A stretch of 64,000 bases of DNA from Dehalococcoidia bacterium (lineage in GTDB: Bacteria > Chloroflexota > Dehalococcoidia > Bin125). Location of the stretch: assembly GCA_022825265.1 (NCBI GenBank), contig JAJDXE010000004.1, positions 106,343-170,342 of the forward strand, given 5' to 3'. Shown piece by piece: positions 1 to 10,181 of the stretch. Every line of letters begins with the position of its first letter. Position 1 is the stretch's first letter. Made by a program: the position numbers and the translations under genes. Below the pieces are notes generated by a model, which was not told the DNA's origin, searched no databases, and saw only the letters and a program-made list of their open reading frames with translations.

Positions 1-598
1 CGCCGGACTGATCGTCGCTGCCGACAGCGGAGCCAACCGTCTGCGACAGCTGGGCGTCCTGCCGCACGTCGTCATCGGCGACCTCGACTCACTCCAGGGC
101 GACGACCTGTTCAACCTCAAGTCGGTCGGCGTCGAGTTCGAGCCCCATCCCGCTCCAGACCAGCGCACCGACGGCGACGTCGCCATCGAGTACGCCCTCA
201 AGCGAGGCGCTACCAGCATCATCATCGTCGGACTCTTCGGCGGCCCCCGCTACGACCACGCCGTTGCCAATCTCTACCTGCTCGCTCATCCCAGCCTGAG
301 CCAGATCCCGACCTGGACCGTCGACGGCTGGACTGCACTCACCGTCCTCAACGGCGACGGAGTCAGCCAGGCTCACTTCCACGGCCAGATCGGCGACTAC
401 GTCACCATCACCGCCGTCAGCGAGACCGTCGAAGGAATCACTACCGTCGGCCTCAAGTGGCCCCTCGCCAACGCAACCTTCACCCGAGGCCTCAACCAGG
501 GCACCTCCAACGAACTGATCAACGACCGCGCCATGATCCAGATCGCCGCCGGCACCGCCTTCGCCTCACACCACTTCCGCACCCAGCGATTGCCCTAG
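1..598 (+). CDS. thiN: thiamine pyrophosphokinase, 5'-truncated by window edge
   Basis: The reading frame is open from base 2 and ends at TAG 596-598 (198 codons visible); the start lies upstream of the window. The visible part has the family's motif series: AADSGANRL, then GDLDSL, then RTDGDVAIEYAL, then GLFGGPRYDHAVANLYLL. In this family these bind ATP/Mg2+ and thiamine. The enzyme transfers pyrophosphate from ATP to thiamine to make the cofactor thiamine diphosphate in the cytosol. The C-terminal half looks like the usual thiamine-binding beta domain. Only the extreme N-terminus (roughly 20-30 residues by family length) should be missing. The next gene starts 18 bp downstream on the same strand but has its own putative promoter. 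Confidence 0.85.
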   Translation, partial: AGLIVAADSGANRLRQLGVLPHVVIGDLDSLQGDDLFNLKSVGVEFEPHPAPDQRTDGDVAIEYALKRGATSIIIVGLFGGPRYDHAVANLYLLAHPSLSQIPTWTVDGWTALTVLNGDGVSQAHFHGQIGDYVTITAVSETVEGITTVGLKWPLANATFTRGLNQGTSNELINDRAMIQIAAGTAFASHHFRTQRLP

Positions 599-603
599 AT
601 CGC

Positions 604-609
604 TAGGTT
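604..609 (+). promoter_or_regulatory. putative -10 box (TAGGTT) of a leaderless gene
   Basis: TAGGTT ends 6 nt before the ATG at 616 and there is no Shine-Dalgarno sequence. The same TANNNT-N6-ATG layout precedes several other genes in this window. Confidence 0.45.
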
Positions 610-615
610 GCTCTT

Positions 616-2004
616 ATGTACCGACCCCTCCTGATCGGCGCAGTATCTCTTGTTGGCATAGGTGCTGGATTCGGTATCGCGCTTCTCGTCTCAAACGGTG
701 AGTCCGCGAATCCGGTGAATCTCGACGCGGGAACGAGCTCCACTGAGCGGGCCGAACCGGTGCAGGCGGAAGAGGTGGCGTCGGTGTCGCAAGAATCGGA
801 AGCGCCGCCGAAACAAGAGCCGCCAATAGAAAATGAAGAGGTAGAAGCGTGTGCGGACTGCGCTGCTGAACCTCACTACGGACCGCATGTCCATCAGTGG
901 CGAATCCTGCTCTTGGGGGCCCATCTGTATGGCGCAGTTCGAATGGTGGAGCTTGAATCCGGGTGCTTTGTCGAGACACTCGGATCCCCCTCACCACTCT
1001 TCTCCGAGACCTTCATGGCTCTTGCCGCCGTAGAGATGGCGGTCACAGTCTCCCTGTTGGCTCAGCAGGCTGAGATGCTGAAGCCGTCGAACACTGATGA
1101 GTTGGCGCACTCATGGCCCGTCGAGATCGAAAGATTGGCTATCTGGGTCGGTGAACTGATTGCCTCGATCGAACGGAGCTCGCAAGTCGACTGCAATACG
1201 CAGCTGAGTGGTCACTTGGAGAGCATCTTCAGGAGCAGCTCTCGTCGTCGGGACGTGCCCAAACCTTGGTTATGGACACCGTTTCACGAGATGAAGCCAG
1301 TGTTGTATTCCGTCGCGCTGAATCGAATCACATTTGCGCTCAATGGAGCGATGCGCTTCAACTGTTGGGGAAGCGCAACAGTCGATGAGACGGAGGTTGC
1401 CTATTCGGCCAGGATGCCGCAAATGGTAATGGCAGTCTTTGACTGGATCGATGATGAGCAGTCCTACCTCGCAGTGCGAATCCGTCGGCAGGTTGCCGCG
1501 TGGCGAGACACTATTCACGACTCACTGATCGCGCACGGCACTGCCATCGCTTGTCCATACGACCTCGAACGCCTGGTCGCCACCGAGTATGTCACGGCAA
1601 GCTACTTTGGCGAGTTCACCGGAGCCGCAGACCGCGGCGCGTTTGACAGTCTGATCGATTTGCTGCCGTTCCAGATCATGCTTGAAACAATCGCTCAGGT
1701 GTATGGCTGCGGTCGCGGTCAGGCAGACACGAGCGTTGCGACAACGGTGACCGAGTCGCTCCGAGATCTGGCGCGCTACCGTTTGCTTCGCGTGTTGTAC
1801 TGGGCTCCAGGCGTGCAGCCAAAGTATGAGTTAACTGATGATTACAGCGTCGTCCGGCGGGAACTGCGAAACTTGTCAGGCCGTGTGGATAGCCTGGGAA
1901 TTGACGACGTGGACGACCCGTACTGCTTTGTGAGGGAGTTGGACTTGATCGATGACTTCTTGGTGAAGGCGGGCGAGAAACTCGTCGATGTGCCTCGCCC
2001 GTAA
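616..2004 (+). CDS. hypothetical membrane-anchored protein, 462 aa
   Basis: I do not recognise the family. Residues 4-26 form one hydrophobic N-terminal segment (uncleaved anchor or signal peptide). A Ser/Glu/Pro-rich linker follows to about residue 80, then a roughly 380-residue, probably extracytoplasmic domain with several Cys residues (including CADC near residues 78-81 and a YGCGRG segment). Codon use is visibly less GC-biased than in neighbouring genes, with many codons ending in A or T, which suggests relaxed selection or lateral acquisition. There is no Shine-Dalgarno; the ATG fits the leaderless promoter at 604-609. No catalytic motif is evident. Confidence 0.65.
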   Translation: MYRPLLIGAVSLVGIGAGFGIALLVSNGESANPVNLDAGTSSTERAEPVQAEEVASVSQESEAPPKQEPPIENEEVEACADCAAEPHYGPHVHQWRILLLGAHLYGAVRMVELESGCFVETLGSPSPLFSETFMALAAVEMAVTVSLLAQQAEMLKPSNTDELAHSWPVEIERLAIWVGELIASIERSSQVDCNTQLSGHLESIFRSSSRRRDVPKPWLWTPFHEMKPVLYSVALNRITFALNGAMRFNCWGSATVDETEVAYSARMPQMVMAVFDWIDDEQSYLAVRIRRQVAAWRDTIHDSLIAHGTAIACPYDLERLVATEYVTASYFGEFTGAADRGAFDSLIDLLPFQIMLETIAQVYGCGRGQADTSVATTVTESLRDLARYRLLRVLYWAPGVQPKYELTDDYSVVRRELRNLSGRVDSLGIDDVDDPYCFVRELDLIDDFLVKAGEKLVDVPRP

Positions 2005-2031
2005 GCTTGAACGCCCGGGCCGGCCGCGACC

Positions 2032-3339
2032 CTACGGATTAAACACGTCCCGCTTCCCATGCCGACTCGACGACGCCGCAAACGAGAAAATCCCTCGCGC
2101 CATCGACGAATCCTGCTCGGCCGCCCGCGTGTCGTAGATCTCCGCCCGCAGCTCATGCACGTCGGGACTGTTTGGCGCAGCCAGCGCCGCCCCCTCGATC
2201 AGGTGACAGGCCATCTGTAGATTTCCGTTCTGCATGTGCGCTCGTGCCCGCTCCATGACCGGGTGTAGACCTCCGGCCAGCGTCACCCACTCCGCCGCCT
2301 CTGCCGACCGAGCAGCCGGCAACAGACGATCCGGCTCCCCCTCGTACCAGCCGCCGAAGTAGCGCCAGACGCTGTGCACAATGAACTCGGGATGGTCGTA
2401 GGCCGAAGTCAGCCACGGCTTCTCCAGCAGGTGCTGCGGATACTCGATCAACTGCAGGATCCGATCCAGCGTGTACCCCTGATTCATCATCGCCAGGGTC
2501 TGATTCTCAATCTCGTCCAGCAGATCGGCCGTATCGGTCAGCGCCTCCGCGACCCGGTCCGCACCGAAGATCGGGAACCCATGACCCGGCGCCATCAGTT
2601 CCGCGCCCTTGCCCGCCATCTGCCGCAATCCTTCAGCCCACTCGCCCGCCCAGCGCTGCACCTTCTGCGGATTCCCCGCATTGGGCACCGCCCAGATAAA
2701 CAGATCGCCCGGAAACAGCCACTTCTTCTCAGGCACCCACGTCCAGGCCGCATCCTCCGTCTCACCCCTCGTATGCGTGACCTCGAACGTCAGCTCGCCC
2801 ACCGAGAACTGAACCCGATTGTCGAACGTCACGTCCGGATAGCGAAACTGCTCCGGCCACGGCAACCGGACCTGCATCGCGTCCATCCCCGGACGAATGA
2901 ACTGCCGAGAGTTGATCGCCGTGTTGTACCCGACCGTTCGCTTGTAGCGATCAAAATGCTGCGGGATGTTCTGCTGCCCGTACACGATCGGACGAGCCTG
3001 CCCCTTCGACTCAGCCTCTTCGTCGAACTTGCCCACGCCAAAGATGTGGTCGACGTGGTGATGCGAGTACACCGCCGCTCGCAGCGGCGTATCCGGACGC
3101 CACGCCCGAACCCCGTTGAACAAGCCCTCCGCATCCCGCGCCGTGCCCGTATCCAGCATCACCAGCCCATCGCCCGTGTCGAGCGTGTTCATCGACGCCG
3201 CCGACTTGATGTATAGAAACCCGTCGTCCAACTCCTCCGGCTCGCGCTCTTTCCACGTCGACGTCACCGGATGAGCCTCGCGGATCACATCAACCTCGCC
3301 CCGCCACAGCCGATCGCAAAAGTCTCGAAGGTCTGGCAT
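2032..3339 (-). CDS. metallo-beta-lactamase fold hydrolase, alkylsulfatase-like
   Basis: 435 aa. The metal-binding motif HxHxDH is at about residues 93-98 (SHHHVDH). Later metal ligands lie in THTRGETED, FPGDLF and APGHGF, the layout of MBL-fold hydrolases. The C-terminal half, with an LLEKPWLTSAYDHPEF segment and a helical region rich in Ala, resembles the dimerisation part of SdsA/BDS1-type alkylsulfatases, so hydrolysis of an alkyl sulfate or related ester is the best guess; the substrate is not determined. I chose the ATG at 3339 because AGAGGAGC sits 6 nt upstream; a longer open frame to 3408 has no such site. It is divergent from the FmdB gene. Confidence 0.8.
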   Translation of the reverse strand: MPDLRDFCDRLWRGEVDVIREAHPVTSTWKEREPEELDDGFLYIKSAASMNTLDTGDGLVMLDTGTARDAEGLFNGVRAWRPDTPLRAAVYSHHHVDHIFGVGKFDEEAESKGQARPIVYGQQNIPQHFDRYKRTVGYNTAINSRQFIRPGMDAMQVRLPWPEQFRYPDVTFDNRVQFSVGELTFEVTHTRGETEDAAWTWVPEKKWLFPGDLFIWAVPNAGNPQKVQRWAGEWAEGLRQMAGKGAELMAPGHGFPIFGADRVAEALTDTADLLDEIENQTLAMMNQGYTLDRILQLIEYPQHLLEKPWLTSAYDHPEFIVHSVWRYFGGWYEGEPDRLLPAARSAEAAEWVTLAGGLHPVMERARAHMQNGNLQMACHLIEGAALAAPNSPDVHELRAEIYDTRAAEQDSSMARGIFSFAASSSRHGKRDVFNP

Positions 3340-3444
3340 CGGGCTGCTCCTCTGCTCAAATGACTGCTCAAACTTCACAGGCCACGGTCGTAAGATATGA
3401 CTCAACACACCGAAGCGCTCAGTTCCCCGCCGGAGTAATCAGCC

Positions 3445-3744
3445 ATGCCGATGTACGAATACAAGTGCCCCAGCTGCACCAACGTCTTTGACGTTCTCGC
3501 CAGGATGGGCCAGGCCCCCGAATCACCCGACTGCCCCGCCTGCGACGACGGCGTCGGCGCCCGAGTCTTCGGCGCCGGCGTCGCCATCCACACCGGAGCC
3601 TCCGGCTCCTCCTTCGACGACTTCGACATGGGCGACATGGGCATGCCCGACATGGGTGGCATGGGCATGGGCGGTCACGGACACGACCACGGCCACAGCC
3701 ACGACGACTTCGGCATGGGCGATTTCGGCATGGACAACTTCTAG
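3445..3744 (+). CDS. FmdB-family zinc-ribbon protein with Met/His-rich tail
   Basis: 99 aa. The N-terminus MPMYEYKCPSC starts a zinc ribbon with C8, C11, C30 and C33, typical of the FmdB family of small putative regulators. The C-terminal 40 residues are unusual: repeats of MGDMGMPDMGG, then GHGHDHGHSHDD, then FGMGDFGMDNF. Such Met-, His- and Asp-rich stretches commonly bind soft or transition metals (Cu, Ni, Zn); that role here is inference. The gene ahead of the S26 peptidase is separated from it by a two-hairpin repeat. CGGAG lies about 11 nt before the ATG. Confidence 0.8.
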   Translation: MPMYEYKCPSCTNVFDVLARMGQAPESPDCPACDDGVGARVFGAGVAIHTGASGSSFDDFDMGDMGMPDMGGMGMGGHGHDHGHSHDDFGMGDFGMDNF

Positions 3745-3758
3745 CCGAGCCGGAAAAG

Positions 3759-3802
3759 AGCTCCCCCTTTGGGGGAGCTGTCGCGAAGCGACTGAGGGGG
3801 CC
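3759..3802 (+). repeat. two-hairpin GC-rich dispersed repeat, copy 1
   Basis: Hairpin 1 has arms AGCTCCCCC and GGGGGAGCT around a TTT loop. Hairpin 2 has arms GTCGC and GCGAC around GAA. A tail TGAGGGGG follows. The copy lies between the FmdB and S26 genes. It is one of seven copies in the window, all in this orientation. Confidence 0.9.
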
Positions 3803-3823
3803 TTCCCCCAGAACCCGCCGACC

Positions 3824-5934
<2,111 letters not shown>

Positions 5935-5971
5935 ATGGCCGACTAAGCCAAACCAACGGCAACACCAAACG

Positions 5972-6010
5972 GGCCGCCCTCACCACAGGCGTGAGGGCGG
6001 CCTGTTTCAT
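5972..6010 (+). terminator. intrinsic terminator of groEL
   Basis: A perfect 12-bp stem, GGCCGCCCTCAC (5972-5983) with GTGAGGGCGGCC (5991-6002), has a 7-nt loop and is followed by TGTTTCATT. Confidence 0.85.
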
Positions 6011-6164
6011 TCCCTATCCCCTCACCTCGACCTCCGAGCACCCTACTCCCCGTCCCCGTCCCCGCCCCCGAGCGGGGACCCGCTCCCTCACCTCATCCCC
6101 AACAACCCAACACACCTGTCGCCCAATCAACACACCTGCCCCAGCAGAAAAGAACGCACGTCCA

Positions 6165-6170
6165 TATAAT
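6165..6170 (+). promoter_or_regulatory. putative -10 box TATAAT
   Basis: A consensus TATAAT lies 44 nt before the ATG at 6215 in a stretch otherwise without genes (5935-6214). No good -35 box is seen. The rest of this gap holds the groEL terminator and a C-rich segment. Confidence 0.5.
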
Positions 6171-6214
6171 CTCACTACAGAACAAAAGGTCTCTAGCTGA
6201 AAGGACCAGAGGAA

Positions 6215-7102
6215 ATGAACCTCGCACAACGATCCAACTACGTCCAGGCACACAACCTCCGATGCCAAGGACTCACCTACCGACAGATCGGCGAGAAAAT
6301 GGGCTGCGCCCACTCCACCGCCGCGCACTACGTCCGCGAGTTCGAACGACGCCGTGCCGAGATCATCGAATCCCTCGCCGCCGACACCCTCGTCCACGCC
6401 GTCTCCGCCATCCAGACCGCCCAGAACACCCAGACCGACCAGCCCGAACTCCACGCCCGGCACATCAACAGCGCCCGTGAACTGCGACTCCTGCTCAACT
6501 CCCTCGACCAGATCGAAGATCGACGCCAACGACGCGAACGTCGTATCCACGAGCAAAACGTCCACGACGCCAGGCAACAGTTCGAGGACATCGAAGAGAT
6601 CGCCAAGAACATGATCGAGTCCGGGCATTGGGACCGCGATGTCGTCGTCGAAGAATGGATCCAACCAGCCTTCGGCCCCAGTGACCAGGAAACCAAGACC
6701 TCCCACGCTGGGGGAGCTGCCTCGAGATCCCTGAAGACCTCCCCCTCTGGGGGAGGTGCCCCGCAGGGGCGGAGGGGGCCCGCAACCGCCACTCCAATCC
6801 CGTACAACCCAACCCAAACACTATCAAATCCCGCACAACAGCCATCCAATTCCGCACACAACCGAACAGAATCGAACAAGGCCGAACAAGAATCAGCCAA
6901 ACGACCGCCGGTTCAGGCGCCGCCACGTCCCAAGCGCGAGAAAAACCGGCCGGAATCACAGAAACCACGCCGACAAGAGATCCCACGCCCCGCACCGAGG
7001 CCCTCGGTCGACGACTTCTACGAGCCGCCCTTCGACCCCAAGAAGCTCATCCCGCTCGATCCCAGCGACCCGCGTGTCCGCAAACTCTTCGGCAACCGTT
7101 GA
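6215..7102 (+). CDS. helix-turn-helix protein with repeat-derived linker, unknown function
   Basis: 295 aa. Residues 8-50 (QGLTYRQIGEKMGCAHSTAAHYV) form a helix-turn-helix of the kind seen in small terminase subunits and recombinase-type regulators. A charged, probably coiled-coil region follows to about residue 135. Residues 162-190 are encoded by copies of the two-hairpin GC repeat (6698-6783). Residues 200-235 are low-complexity N/Q/S/P, including three 10-bp GAAC units. The C-terminus (from VDDFYEPPFDPKKLIPLDP) looks ordered again. AAGGA sits 9 nt before the ATG. It binds DNA by inference; the target is unknown. The frame stays open right through the repeats. Confidence 0.7.
   Translation: MNLAQRSNYVQAHNLRCQGLTYRQIGEKMGCAHSTAAHYVREFERRRAEIIESLAADTLVHAVSAIQTAQNTQTDQPELHARHINSARELRLLLNSLDQIEDRRQRRERRIHEQNVHDARQQFEDIEEIAKNMIESGHWDRDVVVEEWIQPAFGPSDQETKTSHAGGAASRSLKTSPSGGGAPQGRRGPATATPIPYNPTQTLSNPAQQPSNSAHNRTESNKAEQESAKRPPVQAPPRPKREKNRPESQKPRRQEIPRPAPRPSVDDFYEPPFDPKKLIPLDPSDPRVRKLFGNR
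6698..6783 (+). repeat. two-hairpin repeat, copy 2 plus a degenerate partial copy, inside a CDS
   Basis: 6737-6783 is a full copy: arms ACCTCCCCC and GGGGGAGGT, second hairpin GCCCC/GGGGC, tail GGAGGGGG. 6698-6735 is a decayed partial copy (ACCTCCCACG then GGGGGAGCT). Both are translated in frame within the helix-turn-helix gene. Confidence 0.85.
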
Positions 7103-7128
7103 TTAACATCATCGGGCGCTCGGACGAA

Positions 7129-7134
7129 TACGCT
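7129..7134 (+). promoter_or_regulatory. putative -10 box (TACGCT) of leaderless pyk
   Basis: TACGCT, 6 nt, ATG at 7141, with no Shine-Dalgarno. Confidence 0.5.
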
Positions 7135-7140
7135 TGAGCC

Positions 7141-8601
7141 ATGCCCGAGCCCATGCCCGACCGTCGACGCGCCAAGATCGTCGCCACCCTCGGCCCGGCC
7201 TCGAGCGATCCCGAGACCGTCCGCGAACTCGTCGACGCCGGACTCGACGTCGCCCGCATCAACTTCTCCCACGGCGACGAGGACTCCTGGTTGCAGGCTG
7301 TCGACTCCGTCCGCCGCGCCCAGGCCGAGACCGGCAAGCCGGTCGCCATCCTCGGCGACCTCCAGGGTCCCAAGATCCGCATCGGCTCAGTCCCCGACGC
7401 CACCGAGATCGCCCGCGGCGACCCGGTCGACATCATCGTCGGCAGCGACGCCGACGCCTCGTTCGACGGCGACGGCCTGACCATCAGCTGCAACTACGCC
7501 GCCCTCGTCGACGAGGTCGAAGTCGGTGGACGCGTCTACCTGCGCGACGGCGAACTCGACCTGCTCGTCGAGCAGATTGACGGCAATCGCATTCGCACCA
7601 CCGTGCGCGGCGGCGGCCTGCTCACCGCTCGCGCCGGACTCCACGCGCCCGGCGCCGGCATGCGCTTGCCCGCCGTGACCGCTCAGGATCGCGAGCACAT
7701 CCGCTTCGCCGTCCGCCACGGCTTCGACTTCCTCGCCCTCTCATTCGTGCGCAGCGCCGGCGATCTGGCCGAGGCCGCCGCCGCCGTGCATGCCGCAGGC
7801 GGCGAAATCCCCTTCATCGCCAAGATCGAAACCCTCTCCGCCATCGATGACCTGCAGGAGATCATCGCCGTCTCCGATGGCGTCATGGTCGCCCGCGGCG
7901 ACCTCGGCGTCGAAGCCGGGCCGGCCGAGGTCCCCGTCCTCCAGCGGCGCATCATCGAAGCCGCCGGACGCGCCCTCCTGCCCGTCATCATCGCCACCCA
8001 GATGCTCGAATCCATGGTCCAGCGCCAGCGACCGACCCGCGCCGAAGCCTCCGACGTCGCCAACGCCGTCTGGGACGGCGCCGACGCCCTCATGCTCTCC
8101 GCCGAGACCGCCGTCGGCCGTCACCCGGTTGAAGTCGTCGCGATGATGGACAACATCATTCGCCGCGCCGAGTCCGGCGACGCCGGACGCACCGCCGTCG
8201 CCCACCCGATCGAACTCAAAGCCGACACCGCCCGAACCGTCGCCAGCGCCGTCGCCGCCGCCGTCGATCAGCATCCCCAGGTCCGCGCCGTCATCGTCTT
8301 TACCATCAGCGGTCGCTCGGGACGACTGATCTCTCACGTCCGCCTGCCCGTGCCCGTCCTCGTCCTCGCCCCCGAGGATGCCGTCCTCCAGCGTCTCGCC
8401 CTCATGTGGGGAGTCCAACCGCGCCGCTGCCCGCCGCCCAGCGACATCGAGCAGATGCTCACCGAGGTCGAACGCGCCGCAGTCGAAGCGCTCGGACTCA
8501 ACCCCACCGATCAAATCGTCCTCACCGGAGGCTTCCCCCTCGGCCAGGGAGAACCCACCAACTTCCTCAAACTCCACCAGATCCCCGCTCACCAGCCATA
8601 A
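7141..8601 (+). CDS. pyk: pyruvate kinase
   Basis: 486 aa, full length. It converts phosphoenolpyruvate and ADP to pyruvate and ATP, the last step of glycolysis. Motifs seen: AKIVATLGPASS and INFSHG (N-terminus), GDLQGPKIR, then after the inserted beta-barrel B domain SFVRSAGDL, FIAKIET, VARGDLGVE and IIATQMLESM. The active-site helix PTRAEASDVANAV follows with DGADALMLSAETAVG. A C-terminal allosteric-type domain ends at about residue 480. The first ATG fits the leaderless promoter; M5 is an alternative. The glutaredoxin-like gene follows after 25 bp. Confidence 0.95.
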   Translation: MPEPMPDRRRAKIVATLGPASSDPETVRELVDAGLDVARINFSHGDEDSWLQAVDSVRRAQAETGKPVAILGDLQGPKIRIGSVPDATEIARGDPVDIIVGSDADASFDGDGLTISCNYAALVDEVEVGGRVYLRDGELDLLVEQIDGNRIRTTVRGGGLLTARAGLHAPGAGMRLPAVTAQDREHIRFAVRHGFDFLALSFVRSAGDLAEAAAAVHAAGGEIPFIAKIETLSAIDDLQEIIAVSDGVMVARGDLGVEAGPAEVPVLQRRIIEAAGRALLPVIIATQMLESMVQRQRPTRAEASDVANAVWDGADALMLSAETAVGRHPVEVVAMMDNIIRRAESGDAGRTAVAHPIELKADTARTVASAVAAAVDQHPQVRAVIVFTISGRSGRLISHVRLPVPVLVLAPEDAVLQRLALMWGVQPRRCPPPSDIEQMLTEVERAAVEALGLNPTDQIVLTGGFPLGQGEPTNFLKLHQIPAHQP

Positions 8602-8626
8602 TGTCCACAACACCCGAGGAGCCAAC

Positions 8627-9022
8627 ATGACCGAACAGACACCGGAACTCAACGTCCAGATCGGCGACGCCTGCGAAATCGATCCCGCCGCCGGACCAAT
8701 CGAAGCCCAGGACAACATCGGCGACGCCGACCGAGACGTCCTCCTCTACATCACCGCCTGGTGCGGAGACTGCCGTCGCGCCGTCCGTTTCCTCGACGAG
8801 TTCGAGATCCCATACCGAACCGTCGACATCGAGGAGCATCCCGACGCCGTCGGCGTCGTCGAATCCCTCAACCGAGGCAGCCGCTCCGTCCCCACCATCC
8901 TCGTCGACGGCCAACACGTCGCCACCGAACCCAGCCGAGCCGAAATGGCCGCCATCTTCGGAGTCGAAGCAGCCCCCACCTCCGGAGGCCTCCTCGGCCG
9001 CTTCAAACGCTCTCCCTCATAG
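8627..9022 (+). CDS. glutaredoxin/mycoredoxin-like protein with CGDC active site
   Basis: 131 aa. A roughly 35-residue acidic N-terminal extension precedes a thioredoxin fold. The redox motif AWCGDC is at about residues 44-49 (C46, C49). The segments FEIPYRTVDIEE and SRSVPTILVDG are the glutaredoxin-type substrate loop with its cis-proline. It probably reduces disulfides or mixed disulfides in the cytosol; the reductant is not known. CGAGGAG lies about 6 nt before the ATG. It follows pyk on the same strand and may be co-transcribed. Confidence 0.8.
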   Translation: MTEQTPELNVQIGDACEIDPAAGPIEAQDNIGDADRDVLLYITAWCGDCRRAVRFLDEFEIPYRTVDIEEHPDAVGVVESLNRGSRSVPTILVDGQHVATEPSRAEMAAIFGVEAAPTSGGLLGRFKRSPS

Positions 9023-9046
9023 AGTGAGCTGCCAGATCGGTTCTCT

Positions 9047-9098
9047 GCTCCCCCTCTTAGGGGGAGCTGCCCCGCACTCGATGCGGGGCTGAGGGGGT
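9047..9098 (+). repeat. two-hairpin GC-rich dispersed repeat, copy 3
   Basis: Hairpin 1 has arms GCTCCCCCT and AGGGGGAGC. Hairpin 2 is longer than in other copies, with 8-bp arms GCCCCGCA and TGCGGGGC. Tail TGAGGGGG. It lies between two convergent genes, where it could also stop transcription. Confidence 0.9.
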
Positions 9099-9104
9099 GA
9101 TGCC

Positions 9105-10181
9105 CTACCCGTCGTCCTCGATCACGTGCACGTCCGCCGGCGAGATCCGAGCGATCACCTCGTCCCCAACCGACACCCCCAGTTCGTCCCACGCAGCCAC
9201 CGGAACATCCGCCGTCAAGCTCAACCGCCCACTCGACAGGTCACTGCGAATCACCGGACCCCGAGGTCGCACCGTCCGCACGACCGCCCGAAGCTGATTC
9301 CCCGATCCGTCCCCATCGCGAGTCAGCACGACTCGCTCAGGACGAACGCAAAGCAGCGCCGGAGCCCCCAGCGCCACCGACTTCGCCGTAGACGCCAGCC
9401 GCACCCCGCCCGCGCGATACACCCCCGACTCCGAGCGCTCCCCAGCCCAGACATTCTCCATTCCCACGAACTCCGCCACCGCCCGATCAGCCGGTCGGTC
9501 GAAGACCTCCGCCGGACGCCCGGTCTGACGCAACCCACCCTCGATCAGCAGCGCTGCATGGTCGCCGAGCCGAAGCGCCTCATCCCGATCATGCGTCACC
9601 AGAACAGTCGTCGGACGAGTCTCCGACACGATCTCCGCAAAGTCCTCGATCAGCCCCTCGCGAGTCGGCGCGTCAACCCCGGAGAACGGTTCGTCCAGCA
9701 ACAGCACCTCCGGCTGCGAGGCAAACGCCCGCGCCAGGCTCACCCGCTGCGCCTCCCCGCCTGAGAGCTGCCGCGCATGCCGCTTCGACAGGTTTGCGAT
9801 CCCAAACCGCTCCAGCCAGTGCTCCGCCAGTTCTCGCCGCCGCCGCCGATCCACGCCGCGCAGCCGCAACGGCAACTCGACGTTCGCCCGCACCGACATG
9901 CTCAGCAACAACGCCTCCTGGAACGCCGCCGACATCCGCCGCCGAGTCCTCACCGGGTCCGCATCCATCGGCTCGCCATCAAGCAACAGCCTCCCCCGCG
10001 AGGGATGCAACACCAACTGCAGCGCCGCCAGCAAGGTCGACTTCCCCGAACCGTTCGGCCCGATCACAACCGTCACCAACCCGCGAGGAATGTCGAGCGT
10101 CTCAATCTCAAGGACGTTGACGCCCCCACGCTGCACGACCAGGTCCCGCACCTCCAGGTGAGCGTCGACGCGCTCCGTCAT
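9105..10181 (-). CDS. tupC: tungstate-type ABC transporter ATP-binding protein
   Basis: 358 aa. Walker A GPNGSGKST (about residues 41-49), signature LSGGEAQRV, Walker B VLLLDEPFSG and switch His in VLVTHD. From about residue 240 there is a C-terminal TOBE/Mop-like domain, as in ModC/WtpC/TupC ATPases. It drives oxyanion import with the permease and binding protein encoded just upstream. Its ATG overlaps the TupB stop codon (ATGA), so translation is coupled. The substrate is assigned from the TupA partner. Confidence 0.85.
   Translation of the reverse strand: MTERVDAHLEVRDLVVQRGGVNVLEIETLDIPRGLVTVVIGPNGSGKSTLLAALQLVLHPSRGRLLLDGEPMDADPVRTRRRMSAAFQEALLLSMSVRANVELPLRLRGVDRRRRRELAEHWLERFGIANLSKRHARQLSGGEAQRVSLARAFASQPEVLLLDEPFSGVDAPTREGLIEDFAEIVSETRPTTVLVTHDRDEALRLGDHAALLIEGGLRQTGRPAEVFDRPADRAVAEFVGMENVWAGERSESGVYRAGGVRLASTAKSVALGAPALLCVRPERVVLTRDGDGSGNQLRAVVRTVRPRGPVIRSDLSSGRLSLTADVPVAAWDELGVSVGDEVIARISPADVHVIEDDG

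Noticed and set aside
3758..3802. Repeat copy 1 as an ordinary intrinsic terminator
   Set aside because: No U-tract, and the same two-hairpin unit occurs inside genes and in front of genes, so it is a dispersed repeat that may only incidentally stop transcription.
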